In this document: piece after piece, positions 25,049 through 33,333 of the stretch
Position numbering within the stretch: position 1 is the first letter of the stretch
How the letters are laid out: every line of letters begins with the position of its first letter
Assembly (NCBI GenBank): GCA_965197665.1
Contig: CBDANO010000003.1
Coordinates: 248,001-312,000, forward strand
DNA: 64,000 nucleotides
DNA from: CBDANO01 sp965197665
GTDB lineage: Bacteria > Chloroflexota > Dehalococcoidia > Lucifugimonadales > UBA3495
Direction of reading: 5' to 3'
Made by a program: the position numbers and the translations under genes
The notes under the pieces: model-generated
Told to the model about the DNA's origin: nothing
Databases searched by the model: none
Seen by the model: the letters and a program-made list of their open reading frames with translations, nothing else

Positions 25049-26935
25049 ATGGAGATGGGCTTGGAGATGGGCTTGGTCCAACAGGATGTCGCTAACGGAG
25101 AGAGGCTGACCCTGCAATTGGCTTCTTGGGGCCGGCTGGGTGAAGCAATGGCCCGACACGAGGGCCGCGACGTGTTCGTATTTGGCGGGATTCCCGGCGA
25201 AAAAGTGGTGGCTGAGGTGCTGCGGGTGCGCCGCAAGTATCTCGCCGCCCGGGTCGTGGAACTGCTGGAACGGTCGCCGCAACGAGTGGACCCGCCCTGC
25301 CGTTACTTTGGCGATTGCACCGGGTGTCAATGGCAGCACCTGGACTACCCGGCCCAGTTGGAAGCTAAACGGGAAAGAGTCGTTGACGCCTTTCAACGGG
25401 TAGGCCGGTTTGCCGACCCGCCGGTGGACGCGGCGGTACCTTCGCCGCAGCAGTACGGCTACCGGAATCACGCAAGGTTTACCGTGGGTCCGGGGGGTGC
25501 CCTTGGATTCGTCAACCGGGAGACCCGCCGGTTCGTGGGCGTCGACCATTGCCAACTGATGAACCCGGAAATCAACCGGAACTTGGCCCTTCTGCAAGGA
25601 AGATGCGAAGAAACAACCCAACTTTCGATTCGCGCCGGCGCGGCGGACGACGGGAAGGAAAGGGCGGACTTCACGGACTTCTTGGTGCAACCCCGGTTGA
25701 CCGGCCCCGATGCACCGGTACCCACCGGGCAAACAAGCTATACGGACCGGGTCGACGGCAGGTCATTTCGGGTCTCTTCGCCTTCTTTCTTCCAGGTGAA
25801 CGCCGCCCAAGCGGCCGAAACGGCGCGGACGGTGCGCCGCTTCTTGGATCTGGGCCCCGATGACGTGCTGTTGGACGCTTATACGGGAGTGGGTACCTTC
25901 GCGATTCTGCTGGCCGCATACGTGAAGAAAGTGATCGCGGTGGAGGAGTCATCGGCGGCGGTGGCCGATGCCAGGGCCAACGCTTCCGACGCGCCCAACA
26001 TCGAGTTTGCCTTGGGGAAGACCGAGGACGTCCTGGGCCGCTTGACCGAAAGGCCCGACGCGGTGGTGTTGGACCCTCCCCGGACCGGTTGTCGGCGGGA
26101 AGCTTTGGATAGCTTGGTCCGTTTAGCGCCGCCCCGGGTCGCCTACGTGTCTTGCGACCCTGAGACTCTGGCCAGGGACTTGAAGGTCCTCTGCCAAGGA
26201 GGGTACGCCCTGAGGCGGGTGGTCCCATTGGACATGTTCCCTCAGACGCATCACGTCGAGTGCGCCGCGTTTCTGGATAGGAGCGTTGATTCTTCGCCGG
26301 TCATACTTGCCTCAGGGTCTCCCAGAAGGCGGGAACTGCTGACAACCTTGGGAATGGATATCCAGGTGGTGGCTTCCAACGCTCCGGAGGAGCCGCTCCC
26401 CGGAGAGCCTGCCGAAGAAATCGTAGCCCGGCTTTCCTTGGCCAAAGCCCAGACCGTGGCGGCCAGTCGAAGCGAGGGGTGGGTAATCGGTGCCGACAGC
26501 ATGGTCGTGCTGGATGACAAACCCATGGGGAAACCGGCGGACGCCGCCCAAGCCCGCGTAATGCTCCGGGAGTTGCGGGGCACACGGCACCAAGTCATGA
26601 CGGGAGTAACCGTCATCGATACGGTTTCGGGACGGCGATTGACCGATTGCGTGACCAGCGGGGTCGAGTTGCGCAAGTTCACCGACGAAGAGATTGACGC
26701 CTCGGTCGCTTCGGGAACGCCGTTGGACAAGGCCGGCGCCTATGCGGTGCAGGACGAAACCCTGCGCCCGGCCCTATCCTGGGAAGGTTGCTATGCTAAT
26801 ATCGTCGGATTGCCGGTGTGCCGGGTGCTGGAGATGCTGTGGGAGTTGGGGTGTAAGCTGCCGGCCTCAGCAACGGCAGCCTCTTTCGAAGCTTGCGGGC
26901 CGGTCTGTCCTAACCAAGGGATGAAGAAATCATGA
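25049..26935 (+). CDS. RlmD/TrmA-type RNA m5U methyltransferase fused to Maf pyrophosphatase
   Basis: One continuous 628-residue frame contains two enzymes. Residues 1-411 form a TrmA/RlmD-type 23S rRNA m5U methyltransferase: TRAM-like N-terminus, iron-sulphur Cys84, Cys90, Cys93 and Cys168, the SAM motif DAYTGVGTF near 277 and the catalytic Cys369 in YVSCDP. Residues 417-610 form a Maf nucleotide pyrophosphatase with ILASGSPRRREL at the start and GCYANIVGLPVCRVL at the end. Only about five residues link them. Maf hydrolyses non-canonical NTPs. The start is chosen among three close ATGs (25049, 25055, 25067). The stop overlaps the Tat gene (ATGA), so the Tat genes are in the same operon. Confidence 0.88.
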   Translation: MEMGLEMGLVQQDVANGERLTLQLASWGRLGEAMARHEGRDVFVFGGIPGEKVVAEVLRVRRKYLAARVVELLERSPQRVDPPCRYFGDCTGCQWQHLDYPAQLEAKRERVVDAFQRVGRFADPPVDAAVPSPQQYGYRNHARFTVGPGGALGFVNRETRRFVGVDHCQLMNPEINRNLALLQGRCEETTQLSIRAGAADDGKERADFTDFLVQPRLTGPDAPVPTGQTSYTDRVDGRSFRVSSPSFFQVNAAQAAETARTVRRFLDLGPDDVLLDAYTGVGTFAILLAAYVKKVIAVEESSAAVADARANASDAPNIEFALGKTEDVLGRLTERPDAVVLDPPRTGCRREALDSLVRLAPPRVAYVSCDPETLARDLKVLCQGGYALRRVVPLDMFPQTHHVECAAFLDRSVDSSPVILASGSPRRRELLTTLGMDIQVVASNAPEEPLPGEPAEEIVARLSLAKAQTVAASRSEGWVIGADSMVVLDDKPMGKPADAAQARVMLRELRGTRHQVMTGVTVIDTVSGRRLTDCVTSGVELRKFTDEEIDASVASGTPLDKAGAYAVQDETLRPALSWEGCYANIVGLPVCRVLEMLWELGCKLPASATAASFEACGPVCPNQGMKKS

Positions 26936-27177
26936 ATCTCATGGGCGTTGGCTTGATGGAACTGGCGGTGATCCTTCTGGTTGCGTTCTTGGTCTTGGGG
27001 CCCAAACGGTCGATAAGCATGGCCCGTGCGGCGGGCCAGATGTTCAGCAATCTGAGGCGCACCTTTAACGAAGTAGCGGCGGCCGCCAGCCAAGAGGAGA
27101 TGGATGATAGCGGCTCGGGCCGGGACTCGGGGACTGGGGGGCGGAAGAGGGAGCCGCCCACCGACGACGGGAGATGA
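26932..27177 (+). CDS. TatA/B-like Sec-independent translocase subunit
   Basis: An 81-residue protein with one N-terminal hydrophobic helix (ELAVILLVAFLVLGP), the FGP-like turn LGPKR, an amphipathic helix and a polar glycine-rich tail. The glutamate at the helix start and its position directly before tatC favour TatB, though TatA cannot be excluded. It overlaps both neighbours by four bases, so the trio with the methyltransferase-Maf gene and tatC is tightly coupled. Confidence 0.8.
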   Translation: MNLMGVGLMELAVILLVAFLVLGPKRSISMARAAGQMFSNLRRTFNEVAAAASQEEMDDSGSGRDSGTGGRKREPPTDDGR

Positions 27178-27938
27178 GTGACAGGGAGCTAACCCTGATC
27201 CAGCACTTGTCCGAGTTGCGGCGCCGAGTGATGATATCGGTAGTCGCGGTCCTGGCGGGCGGGGCGGTTTCTTTCGCGTTCTTCGAGCGGATCATTGAGT
27301 GGCTGGTGCGCCCCGCCCGGGACTTGGAAATCGGGGCCGAGGGTCAACTCATTTTCACCGAAGTCACTGAGTTGCTCACCACCAGCATCAAAGTGTCTTT
27401 CGTTGCCGGGCTCATCATCGCCTTGCCCATCGTCTTGTACCAGGCCATCATGTTCGTGGCGCCGGGCCTGACGCCGAAAGAACGGCGCTATCTTCTGAGC
27501 TTTCTGCCCGGGGCGATGCTTGCTTTCGCGGCCGGGGTGGCTTTCGGCTACTTCGTCTTGACGCCGCCGGCTCTCCATTTCTTGCTGACCTTCTCCGACG
27601 ATATAGCCGTGCCCATGATTAGGGTAAGCAATATCGTCAACCTGATGATCCGGTTGCTCTTCTGGATGGGGCTGGCCTTCGAGACACCTCTGGTGATGTA
27701 CCTGTTGGCCCAACTGGGAATCGTCAATGCGCGTAAACTAGCCCGCTTCCGGCGTTACTGGGTGGTGGTGGCGTTCATTCTTGGGGCTATTATCACGCCG
27801 ACCTTCGACCCGTTTAACCAGGCCTTGGTTGCTGTGCCCTTATTGGCGTTGTATGAGTTGGGGATTTTGCTGGCTCGACTGGCCGACCGGAGCCGCCGGT
27901 CTTCGGAAGCAATTACGCCCGTGGGTCCGGCGGACTAA
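27174..27938 (+). CDS. tatC: TatC, Sec-independent protein translocase
   Basis: A 254-residue polytopic membrane protein with the TatC start LIQHLSELRRRVMIS, the periplasmic block ending in FTEVTELLTTSIKVS, the conserved PIVLYQAIMFVAPGLTPKERR segment, six membrane helices and the FRRYWVVVAFILGAIITPT motif. It is the receptor for twin-arginine signal peptides in the inner membrane. Its start overlaps the preceding tat gene. A strong bidirectional terminator follows. Confidence 0.95.
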   Translation: MSDRELTLIQHLSELRRRVMISVVAVLAGGAVSFAFFERIIEWLVRPARDLEIGAEGQLIFTEVTELLTTSIKVSFVAGLIIALPIVLYQAIMFVAPGLTPKERRYLLSFLPGAMLAFAAGVAFGYFVLTPPALHFLLTFSDDIAVPMIRVSNIVNLMIRLLFWMGLAFETPLVMYLLAQLGIVNARKLARFRRYWVVVAFILGAIITPTFDPFNQALVAVPLLALYELGILLARLADRSRRSSEAITPVGPAD

Positions 27939-27976
27939 TTACTTCCAGCAGCGGCCGCTCATGGGCCAGTTAAAAT

Positions 27977-28023
27977 GCCCAATGAAAAAGACCAGTCGAT
28001 GGGACTGGTCTTTTTCATTGGGC
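27977..28023. terminator. Bidirectional intrinsic terminator
   Basis: Two exactly complementary 21-base arms (27977-27997 and 28003-28023) with a five-base loop. Each arm contains an A5 or T5 run, so it can act in both directions. It sits between the convergent tatC and tatA genes. Confidence 0.9.
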
Positions 28024-28088
28024 GCTCCGATCACTCTCCGGTTGGACCGCTGCGGCCAACCGGACCTTGGTCCCATGGTACCGGTTAC

Positions 28089-28271
28089 TCAGCCGGCCTT
28101 TTGCTCTCCGTCATCACTCTTTTCGTCCTCGCCGGTGATGGCGGTCTTGAAGGTCCTGATGCCGCGCCCAAGAGAGGAGCCGATTTCCGGAAGCCTTCTG
28201 GCCCCGAAAATGAGCATGATGATAGCCACGATAATAAGTAGTTCGGTTATTCCAAATGGCCCGACCCTCAT
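28089..28271 (-). CDS. tatA: TatA, Sec-independent protein translocase subunit
   Basis: A 60-residue TatA: short N-terminus, hydrophobic helix (TELLIIVAIIMLIFG), the FGARRLPEIG hinge and amphipathic helix typical of TatA, then a short acidic tail. It forms the pore part of the twin-arginine pathway. It is encoded convergently to the tatB-like/tatC pair rather than within it. AGAGGAC precedes the start, with its own promoter upstream. Confidence 0.92.
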   Translation of the reverse strand: MRVGPFGITELLIIVAIIMLIFGARRLPEIGSSLGRGIRTFKTAITGEDEKSDDGEQKAG

Positions 28272-28305
28272 AGCTGTCCTCTACTCCAGGAACGATTTCA
28301 AGAAC

Positions 28306-28334
28306 ATATTATCAGAATCTGCCAGTGGGCACAA
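28306..28334 (-). promoter_or_regulatory. Candidate promoter for tatA
   Basis: On the minus strand TTGTGC (28329-28334) is followed after 17 bases by TAATAT (28306-28311). Transcription would begin near 28299, about 28 bases before the tatA start. Confidence 0.45.
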
Positions 28335-28396
28335 TCTGCTTACTGAATCGCTTATAGAGGGCCGGCCAACTACACCGTATTTACATAAAACAATTC

Positions 28397-28426
28397 TTGT
28401 ATCGTCGTTAGGCCTACTTGTATAAT
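28397..28426 (+). promoter_or_regulatory. Candidate promoter for lpdA
   Basis: A perfect -10 TATAAT (28421-28426) with TTGTAT (28397-28402) 18 bases upstream. The leader to the ATG at 28503 would be about 70 bases. Confidence 0.5.
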
Positions 28427-28502
28427 GCGCCCTTGAGTCCAGCCGTGGGCAAAACTCGGCGGAATGGGCCGGGGGGCCGGCGCAAGCGGCTAAGAAGGTG
28501 AG

Positions 28503-29888
28503 ATGGGCCAAGATTACGACCTAGCGATTATCGGCACCGGGCCCGGGGGCTACGTGGCGGCTATTCGAGCCGGCCAACTGGGTATGAAGACGGCCGTGAT
28601 CGAAAAAGAAGCCTTGGGCGGCGTTTGCCTCAACTGGGGCTGCATTCCCAGCAAAGCGCTGCTGAAGAACGCCGAGATACTTTCCTACATCCGGCGGGCC
28701 GACGAGTTCGGACTGAAATTCGATAACTTTCACGCCGATTACTCCGCCGCGGTAAAGCGCAGCCGCAAGGTGGTCGATCGCAACACCCGGGGCGTAGCCT
28801 ACTTATTGCGCAAGAACAACGTCGATCGCATCGACGGTACCGGCCAGATCGCCGGTGAGGGCGCGGTGGAAATATCCCCGGAAGGCCGCCGGATCACCGC
28901 AAAGAACATCATCGTCGCCGCGGGGGCCCGGCCTCGCAGCATTCCGCCCCTACCAATCGACGGGGAAAGAGTAATCACCAGCCGGGAGTCGATAGTCCTG
29001 GACGAGTTGCCCGCGTCTATAGTCATCGTCGGCGGGGGCGCCGTGGGCGTGGAGTTTGCTTACATATACCGGATGTACGGCGTGGAAGTGACTGTGGTGG
29101 AGCTCCTTCCCCGTTTGGTCCCCAATGAAGATGAAGACATTAGCGCGATTCTGGAGCGCAGCTTTTCCCGCCAAGGCATCAGTGTAATGACCGGCGCGGG
29201 GGTCAAGGGGCTGGAGGTCGAGCCATCCGGTCTAAGGGTCAAGGTGGAGAAAGACGGCGTGGAAGAGGTCTTGGACTGCGATAAGGCCCTGGTGGCGGTG
29301 GGAGTCCAAGGGAACATCGAAGACTTGGGCTTGGAGCGTCTAGCCGTGGAGACCCGGAATGGCTACATCCAAGTGGATGAGTGCATGTCGACCAATGTGC
29401 CCGGCATTTACGCGGTAGGCGACGTAACGGGGAAGGTTGCTCTCGCCCACGTGGCGTCGGCCCAAGGCGTGCTGGCGGTGGAACACATTGCCGGAATGGA
29501 GACCCAGACCTTGGACTACACGATGATGCCGCGAGCGACCTATTGCCAGCCGCAAGTCGCCAGCTTCGGGCTAACCGAGTCCCAAGCGAGGGACCAAGGG
29601 TACCAAGTGCGGACCGGGACTTTCAACGCGCGGGCCAACGGCAAGGCGCTGGCCATGGGTGAACCTGAGGGCATGGTAAAGCTGGTGGTAGATGACCGCT
29701 ACGGCGAGTTGCTTGGCGGCCACATGGTTGGGCCGGAAGTCACCGAGCTGCTGGGCGAGTTGGCCCTGACGAAAATGTTGGAAGGGACCACCCTGGAGAT
29801 GGGGTGGGCGGTACATCCTCACCCGTCTATCTCGGAGATGCTGAAGGAGGCCGCCCTGGCCGCCCGGGGCCAAGCTATTCACGCGTAA
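28503..29888 (+). CDS. lpdA: Dihydrolipoyl dehydrogenase
   Basis: A 461-residue E3 flavoprotein. The FAD motif IIGTGPGGYVAA is at the N-terminus, the redox-active disulphide is Cys42/Cys47 in GGVCLNWGCIPSKALL, the second Rossmann motif is VGGGAVGVEFA, and the C-terminal AVHPHPSISE supplies the His-Glu pair. It reoxidises dihydrolipoyl groups of 2-oxoacid dehydrogenases with NAD+. The E2 gene that needs it lies about 3.4 kb downstream; no E1 gene is in the window. AAGGTGAG precedes the ATG. Confidence 0.95.
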   Translation: MGQDYDLAIIGTGPGGYVAAIRAGQLGMKTAVIEKEALGGVCLNWGCIPSKALLKNAEILSYIRRADEFGLKFDNFHADYSAAVKRSRKVVDRNTRGVAYLLRKNNVDRIDGTGQIAGEGAVEISPEGRRITAKNIIVAAGARPRSIPPLPIDGERVITSRESIVLDELPASIVIVGGGAVGVEFAYIYRMYGVEVTVVELLPRLVPNEDEDISAILERSFSRQGISVMTGAGVKGLEVEPSGLRVKVEKDGVEEVLDCDKALVAVGVQGNIEDLGLERLAVETRNGYIQVDECMSTNVPGIYAVGDVTGKVALAHVASAQGVLAVEHIAGMETQTLDYTMMPRATYCQPQVASFGLTESQARDQGYQVRTGTFNARANGKALAMGEPEGMVKLVVDDRYGELLGGHMVGPEVTELLGELALTKMLEGTTLEMGWAVHPHPSISEMLKEAALAARGQAIHA

Positions 29889-29977
29889 AAACTCTGGGCG
29901 CTAGTTGGTGGAAACGGGACTCGGATTAGCCGAAAGCCGCCATGCTCCGATATACGTCATTCCATAGCGGCTATTGA

Positions 29978-30006
29978 TTGTTTGGATTCATCGAAAGCGG
30001 TATACT
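29978..30006 (+). promoter_or_regulatory. Candidate promoter for the 2-oxoacid:ferredoxin oxidoreductase genes
   Basis: TTGTTT (29978-29983), 17 bases, then TATACT (30001-30006). This would give a leader of about 165 bases before korA, containing a hairpin at 30091-30122. Confidence 0.45.
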
Positions 30007-30090
30007 GCTGGCATGACATAAAGGACAATTCCCGCCGGCCCGCGCTCGAGCAAGGCGAAACAAGAGCGGGTGTAGACGGGACATAAGCTT

Positions 30091-30122
30091 CAAGGGGGCC
30101 TTGATGGGGAAGGGCGCCCTTG
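30091..30122 (+). other. Leader hairpin before the oxidoreductase genes
   Basis: CAAGGG-G-GCC pairs with GGC-G-CCCTTG around a 12-base loop. A second weak stem (TAAGAC/GTCTTA, 30128-30156) follows. Position in the long leader suggests an RNA-level control element or a transcript-stabilising hairpin; no known riboswitch was recognised in 29889-30178. Confidence 0.35.
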
Positions 30123-30178
30123 TTGCGCTAAGACGGGTCGGCGGAATCTTGTCTTAACAAGGCGATTGGAGCGGCCTT

Positions 30179-31957
30179 ATGCCATCGGGAAATTACGATT
30201 TTGCGCTTGCCATCGGGGGGGAAGCCGGTCAGGGGATCGCAACCCCCGGCGATGTGCTGGCGCGGATTTTCGTGCGGCGCGGCCTCCACCTCAATGCGTA
30301 CAACGCCTATCAATCCATCATCAGGGGCGGCCACATCTTCCTGACCCTCCGGGTCAGCGACCGAGAGATAAACACCCACGGAGACAAGCTGGACCTTTTG
30401 GTGTGCTTGAACCAAGACACCATGGACCGGCACTTGGGTTTGATGGGCCCGGGCGGCCGGGTCGTTTTCAACAGCGACACGGTCTCACCGGGAGGTGGCG
30501 GCAACGGTACCGAGCTTTGTCCGGTGCCGGTAGGGTCGTTGACCAATAGCCGAAACAAGCTGATGCAAAATACTGTGGGCGTCGGCGTAATAATGGCCTT
30601 GCTAGGCTTGGACTTTCAGGTGCTGGAAGATAGCCTGGTGTTGCGGTTCCAGAGGCAGGGCCAAGGGGTGGTGGATGAGAACGTGGGGGTGGCCCGGGCG
30701 GGGTACGATTACGCGGTCGCCAATTTCAAGGCGTTTCCGGAGCCGCTGCCCACCGGTCCCAAGCCTCTGGCGGTCTGGTCCGGAAATGAGGCCTTGGCCA
30801 TGGGCGCGGCGGCGGCCGGGATGACTTTCTACGCGGCCTACCCCATGAGCCCGGCCAGCGGCATCCTACACTGGATGGCCCAGAACGCGCGCAACCTGGG
30901 GATAATAGTCCGGCAGGTGGAAGACGAAATAGGCGTGGCCAATATGGTCATAGGGGCGGCCCACGCTGGCTGCCGGGCCATGTGCGCCACCTCCGGCGGT
31001 GGCTTCGCTCTGATGAGTGAAGCCGTCGGCAGCGCCGCCATGATGGAGATTCCCGCCGTGTTCGTAAACGTCCAGCGCGCCGGGCCGTCGACCGGGGTGC
31101 CCACGAAGACCGAGCAGGGGGACCTATGGCAAGTGTTGGGCGCCAGCCAGGGCGACTTCGAGCGGTTGATCGTAGCCCCGTTGAACGCCTTGGACGCCTT
31201 TCATACCGTCCCCGAGCTGTTCAATCTGGCCGATATGCGCCAGTGCCCCGGCATCATAATATCGGACTTGTTGATTTCCGAGGGGAGGTTTAGCGTAGAC
31301 CCCGACCTGATCGACCTGCATCCGGCCATCGATAGAGGAGAGTTGATTGTCGAGCCTTCCGCCACCGATGGCTACATGCGTTACAAGGATACCGAAAGCG
31401 GGGTCTCTCCCCGGGCCCTGCCGGGCCTCGAGGGTTACGTCCACGTCGTCGCCACCGACGAGCACGACGAGGACTCGACGTTAATCAGCGATGAGTTTAC
31501 CAATCCCCATAAACGGCGGAAGATGGTGGAAAAACGGGCCCGCAAGTTTAGGAACATCGTCGGGCTGATAGACCCACCTAGACTGGAAGGGCCGGAGGAC
31601 GCCGAGGTTACGTTGGTGGGCTGGGGTTCCAGCTATAGCGTAATTCAGGACGCGATGGAATTGTTAAAGGAGCGAGGCGTAGCCGTCAACCACCTGCCGA
31701 TAAAGTGGATCGTTCCTCTCCACGCCGATGCGGTCAATTCCATTCTCTCCCGAGCCAAGCGGACCATCATGGTAGAGAACAATTACTCCGGCCAGTTCTT
31801 CCGATTCTTGCGCAGCGAGACCGGATTCAGTCCAGACGGGCATATCCGGAAGTATGACGGGGAGCCGTTCGTGCCCCATCACATCGTGGACGGCGTGCTG
31901 GAACAGTTGGCCGGTAAGACGGATCTATACGTGCCTTATCAAGAGGTGGTGACCTAA
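30179..31957 (+). CDS. 2-oxoacid:ferredoxin oxidoreductase, fused gamma-alpha subunit
   Basis: A 592-residue KorA-type subunit. The N-terminal 190 residues form the gamma domain (FALAIGGEAGQGI and IRGGHIFLTLR), then AVWSGNEALAMGAAAAGMTF begins the alpha pyrimidine-binding domain with AYPMSPAS and the EDEIGVANMVIGAAHAG segment. The C-terminal part carries the VTLVGWGSSYSVI domain. With the beta subunit downstream it should convert a 2-oxoacid plus CoA to acyl-CoA, CO2 and reduced ferredoxin. 2-Oxoglutarate is likely, but pyruvate or branched-chain acids are possible. No ferredoxin-like subunit is encoded beside it. Confidence 0.9.
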   Translation: MPSGNYDFALAIGGEAGQGIATPGDVLARIFVRRGLHLNAYNAYQSIIRGGHIFLTLRVSDREINTHGDKLDLLVCLNQDTMDRHLGLMGPGGRVVFNSDTVSPGGGGNGTELCPVPVGSLTNSRNKLMQNTVGVGVIMALLGLDFQVLEDSLVLRFQRQGQGVVDENVGVARAGYDYAVANFKAFPEPLPTGPKPLAVWSGNEALAMGAAAAGMTFYAAYPMSPASGILHWMAQNARNLGIIVRQVEDEIGVANMVIGAAHAGCRAMCATSGGGFALMSEAVGSAAMMEIPAVFVNVQRAGPSTGVPTKTEQGDLWQVLGASQGDFERLIVAPLNALDAFHTVPELFNLADMRQCPGIIISDLLISEGRFSVDPDLIDLHPAIDRGELIVEPSATDGYMRYKDTESGVSPRALPGLEGYVHVVATDEHDEDSTLISDEFTNPHKRRKMVEKRARKFRNIVGLIDPPRLEGPEDAEVTLVGWGSSYSVIQDAMELLKERGVAVNHLPIKWIVPLHADAVNSILSRAKRTIMVENNYSGQFFRFLRSETGFSPDGHIRKYDGEPFVPHHIVDGVLEQLAGKTDLYVPYQEVVT

Positions 31958-32005
31958 GCGGCGGCACCGCGAGGAAAGGTACCAACGAGCAGGGGAGGCG
32001 ACCTA

Positions 32006-32917
32006 ATGGCAACGACCCTCGACGTAGCTGACAAGGAACCGATTGTCAAACTGACTGCCAAGGACTTCAAGGGGCCCGTGGAGCCGGACTGGTGCGCCGG
32101 CTGCGGCGACTTTGGAGTGCTGAACGCCCTGCAAAGGGCCTGCGCCCAACTGGGCCTTCGACCTCACGAGATTCTAACCGTCAGCGGCATCGGCTGTTCT
32201 TCCAATTTACCCGGCTATTTCAACTCCTACGGCATGCACACCCTTCACGGGCGGTCGCTGCCTGTGGCTACCGGGGCCAAGTTGGGGAATGATGAGCTTA
32301 CCGTAATCGTGACCGGCGGCGACGGCGACGGCTACGGCATCGGGGGCAACCACTTCCTTCATACGGCCCGTCGAAACATCGACCTCACTTACATCGTCAT
32401 GAACAACCAAATCTACGGGTTGACCACGGGCCAGGTTTCCCCCACCAGTTCCATGGGAATGAGGACCAAAAGCACACCCCATGGGAGCGTGGAGATGCCG
32501 GTAAACCCGATAACCTCGGCGATAATGGCCGGGGCTACCTTCGTTGCCCGGGGGTACAGCGGCGACGTTAGGCACCTGTCGGACCTCATGCAAAAAGCAA
32601 TCCGCCACCAAGGGTTCGCCTTGGTGGACATCTTCAGCCCGTGCGTCACTTTCAACCACGACAACGGCCATCCCTTCTTCAAGGAGCGGGTGAAGAAGCT
32701 GGAGGATGAAGCCCACGACACCGCCGACTGGCAAACGGCTTGCGAAAAAGCGATGCTTTGGGGAGACGCTATCTACACCGGCCTCTTCTTCGCGGCGGAG
32801 GAAACACCGACACTGGGCCAGCGGGAGCCGGTGCTGAGTGAGAGCGGTCCGCTGGCCCGCAGGCCATTGGGCCTCAGCAGGGAACAAGCCGAGTCGATGA
32901 TCAACAGAATGTTGTAG
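32006..32917 (+). CDS. 2-oxoacid:ferredoxin oxidoreductase, beta subunit (ThDP-binding)
   Basis: A 303-residue beta subunit. The DWCAGCGDFGVLNAL start and GIGCSS segment supply iron-sulphur cysteines, and VTGGDGDGYGIGGNHFLH followed by NNQIYGLTTGQ is the thiamine-diphosphate and Mg site. It works with the gamma-alpha subunit 48 bases upstream. GGGGAGG lies seven bases before the ATG. An intrinsic terminator follows. Confidence 0.93.
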   Translation: MATTLDVADKEPIVKLTAKDFKGPVEPDWCAGCGDFGVLNALQRACAQLGLRPHEILTVSGIGCSSNLPGYFNSYGMHTLHGRSLPVATGAKLGNDELTVIVTGGDGDGYGIGGNHFLHTARRNIDLTYIVMNNQIYGLTTGQVSPTSSMGMRTKSTPHGSVEMPVNPITSAIMAGATFVARGYSGDVRHLSDLMQKAIRHQGFALVDIFSPCVTFNHDNGHPFFKERVKKLEDEAHDTADWQTACEKAMLWGDAIYTGLFFAAEETPTLGQREPVLSESGPLARRPLGLSREQAESMINRML

Positions 32918-32947
32918 ATTCAAGCCGCGTCCATAAATAGCCGAGCT

Positions 32948-32995
32948 TGCCCCGCCTGTTCCGGTGCTTTAATATCTATGCGGACAGGCGGGGCA
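32948..32995 (+). terminator. Intrinsic terminator after the oxidoreductase operon
   Basis: TGCCCCGCCTGT(T)CCG pairs with CGGACAGGCGGGGCA, followed by TTGTCTTTAT. It ends 78 bases after the beta-subunit stop. Confidence 0.75.
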
Positions 32996-33187
32996 TTGTC
33001 TTTATATTAGCTCCCTTGGTTGAGGCGGCGGCGATGCTACAACCCGGCGCCGCAATCGCGCGGCCTCGGAACGGACGCCCCTGGCAGGTGTGGGGATATC
33101 AACGTAGCGGAACAGCCTTAGGACCGGCTTGTATTCGACAGCGGAAGGGGAACGCGGGTTGGGGGATTCTTTTGAATGGGGCCTCTT

Positions 33188-33279
33188 GGGGTATGCTCGG
33201 ACATGTAATGAGTGACCCATCACCGCGATGGTTTCGGATAGGCCCCTTCTAGGTATCCCCGGTCATGTAATCAGTAACC
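33188..33279. repeat. Pair of imperfect 30-bp direct repeats
   Basis: Two copies of about 30 bases (33188-33217 and 33250-33279), both containing CATGTAAT(G/C)AGT(G/A)ACC, lie 62 bases apart in the gene-free stretch between the oxidoreductase terminator and the E2 gene. They could be ends or remnants of a mobile element; no transposase is present. Nothing else was recognised in 32996-33333. Confidence 0.6.
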
Positions 33280-33333
33280 TTGGCGCAGGGGTTGATTAGG
33301 GGATGACATAAGCCGGACCGTCGGGAGGAAGTT

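Noticed and set aside
33188..33279. Insertion sequence
   Set aside because: Only short direct repeats are present; there is no transposase frame or matching terminal inverted repeat pair.
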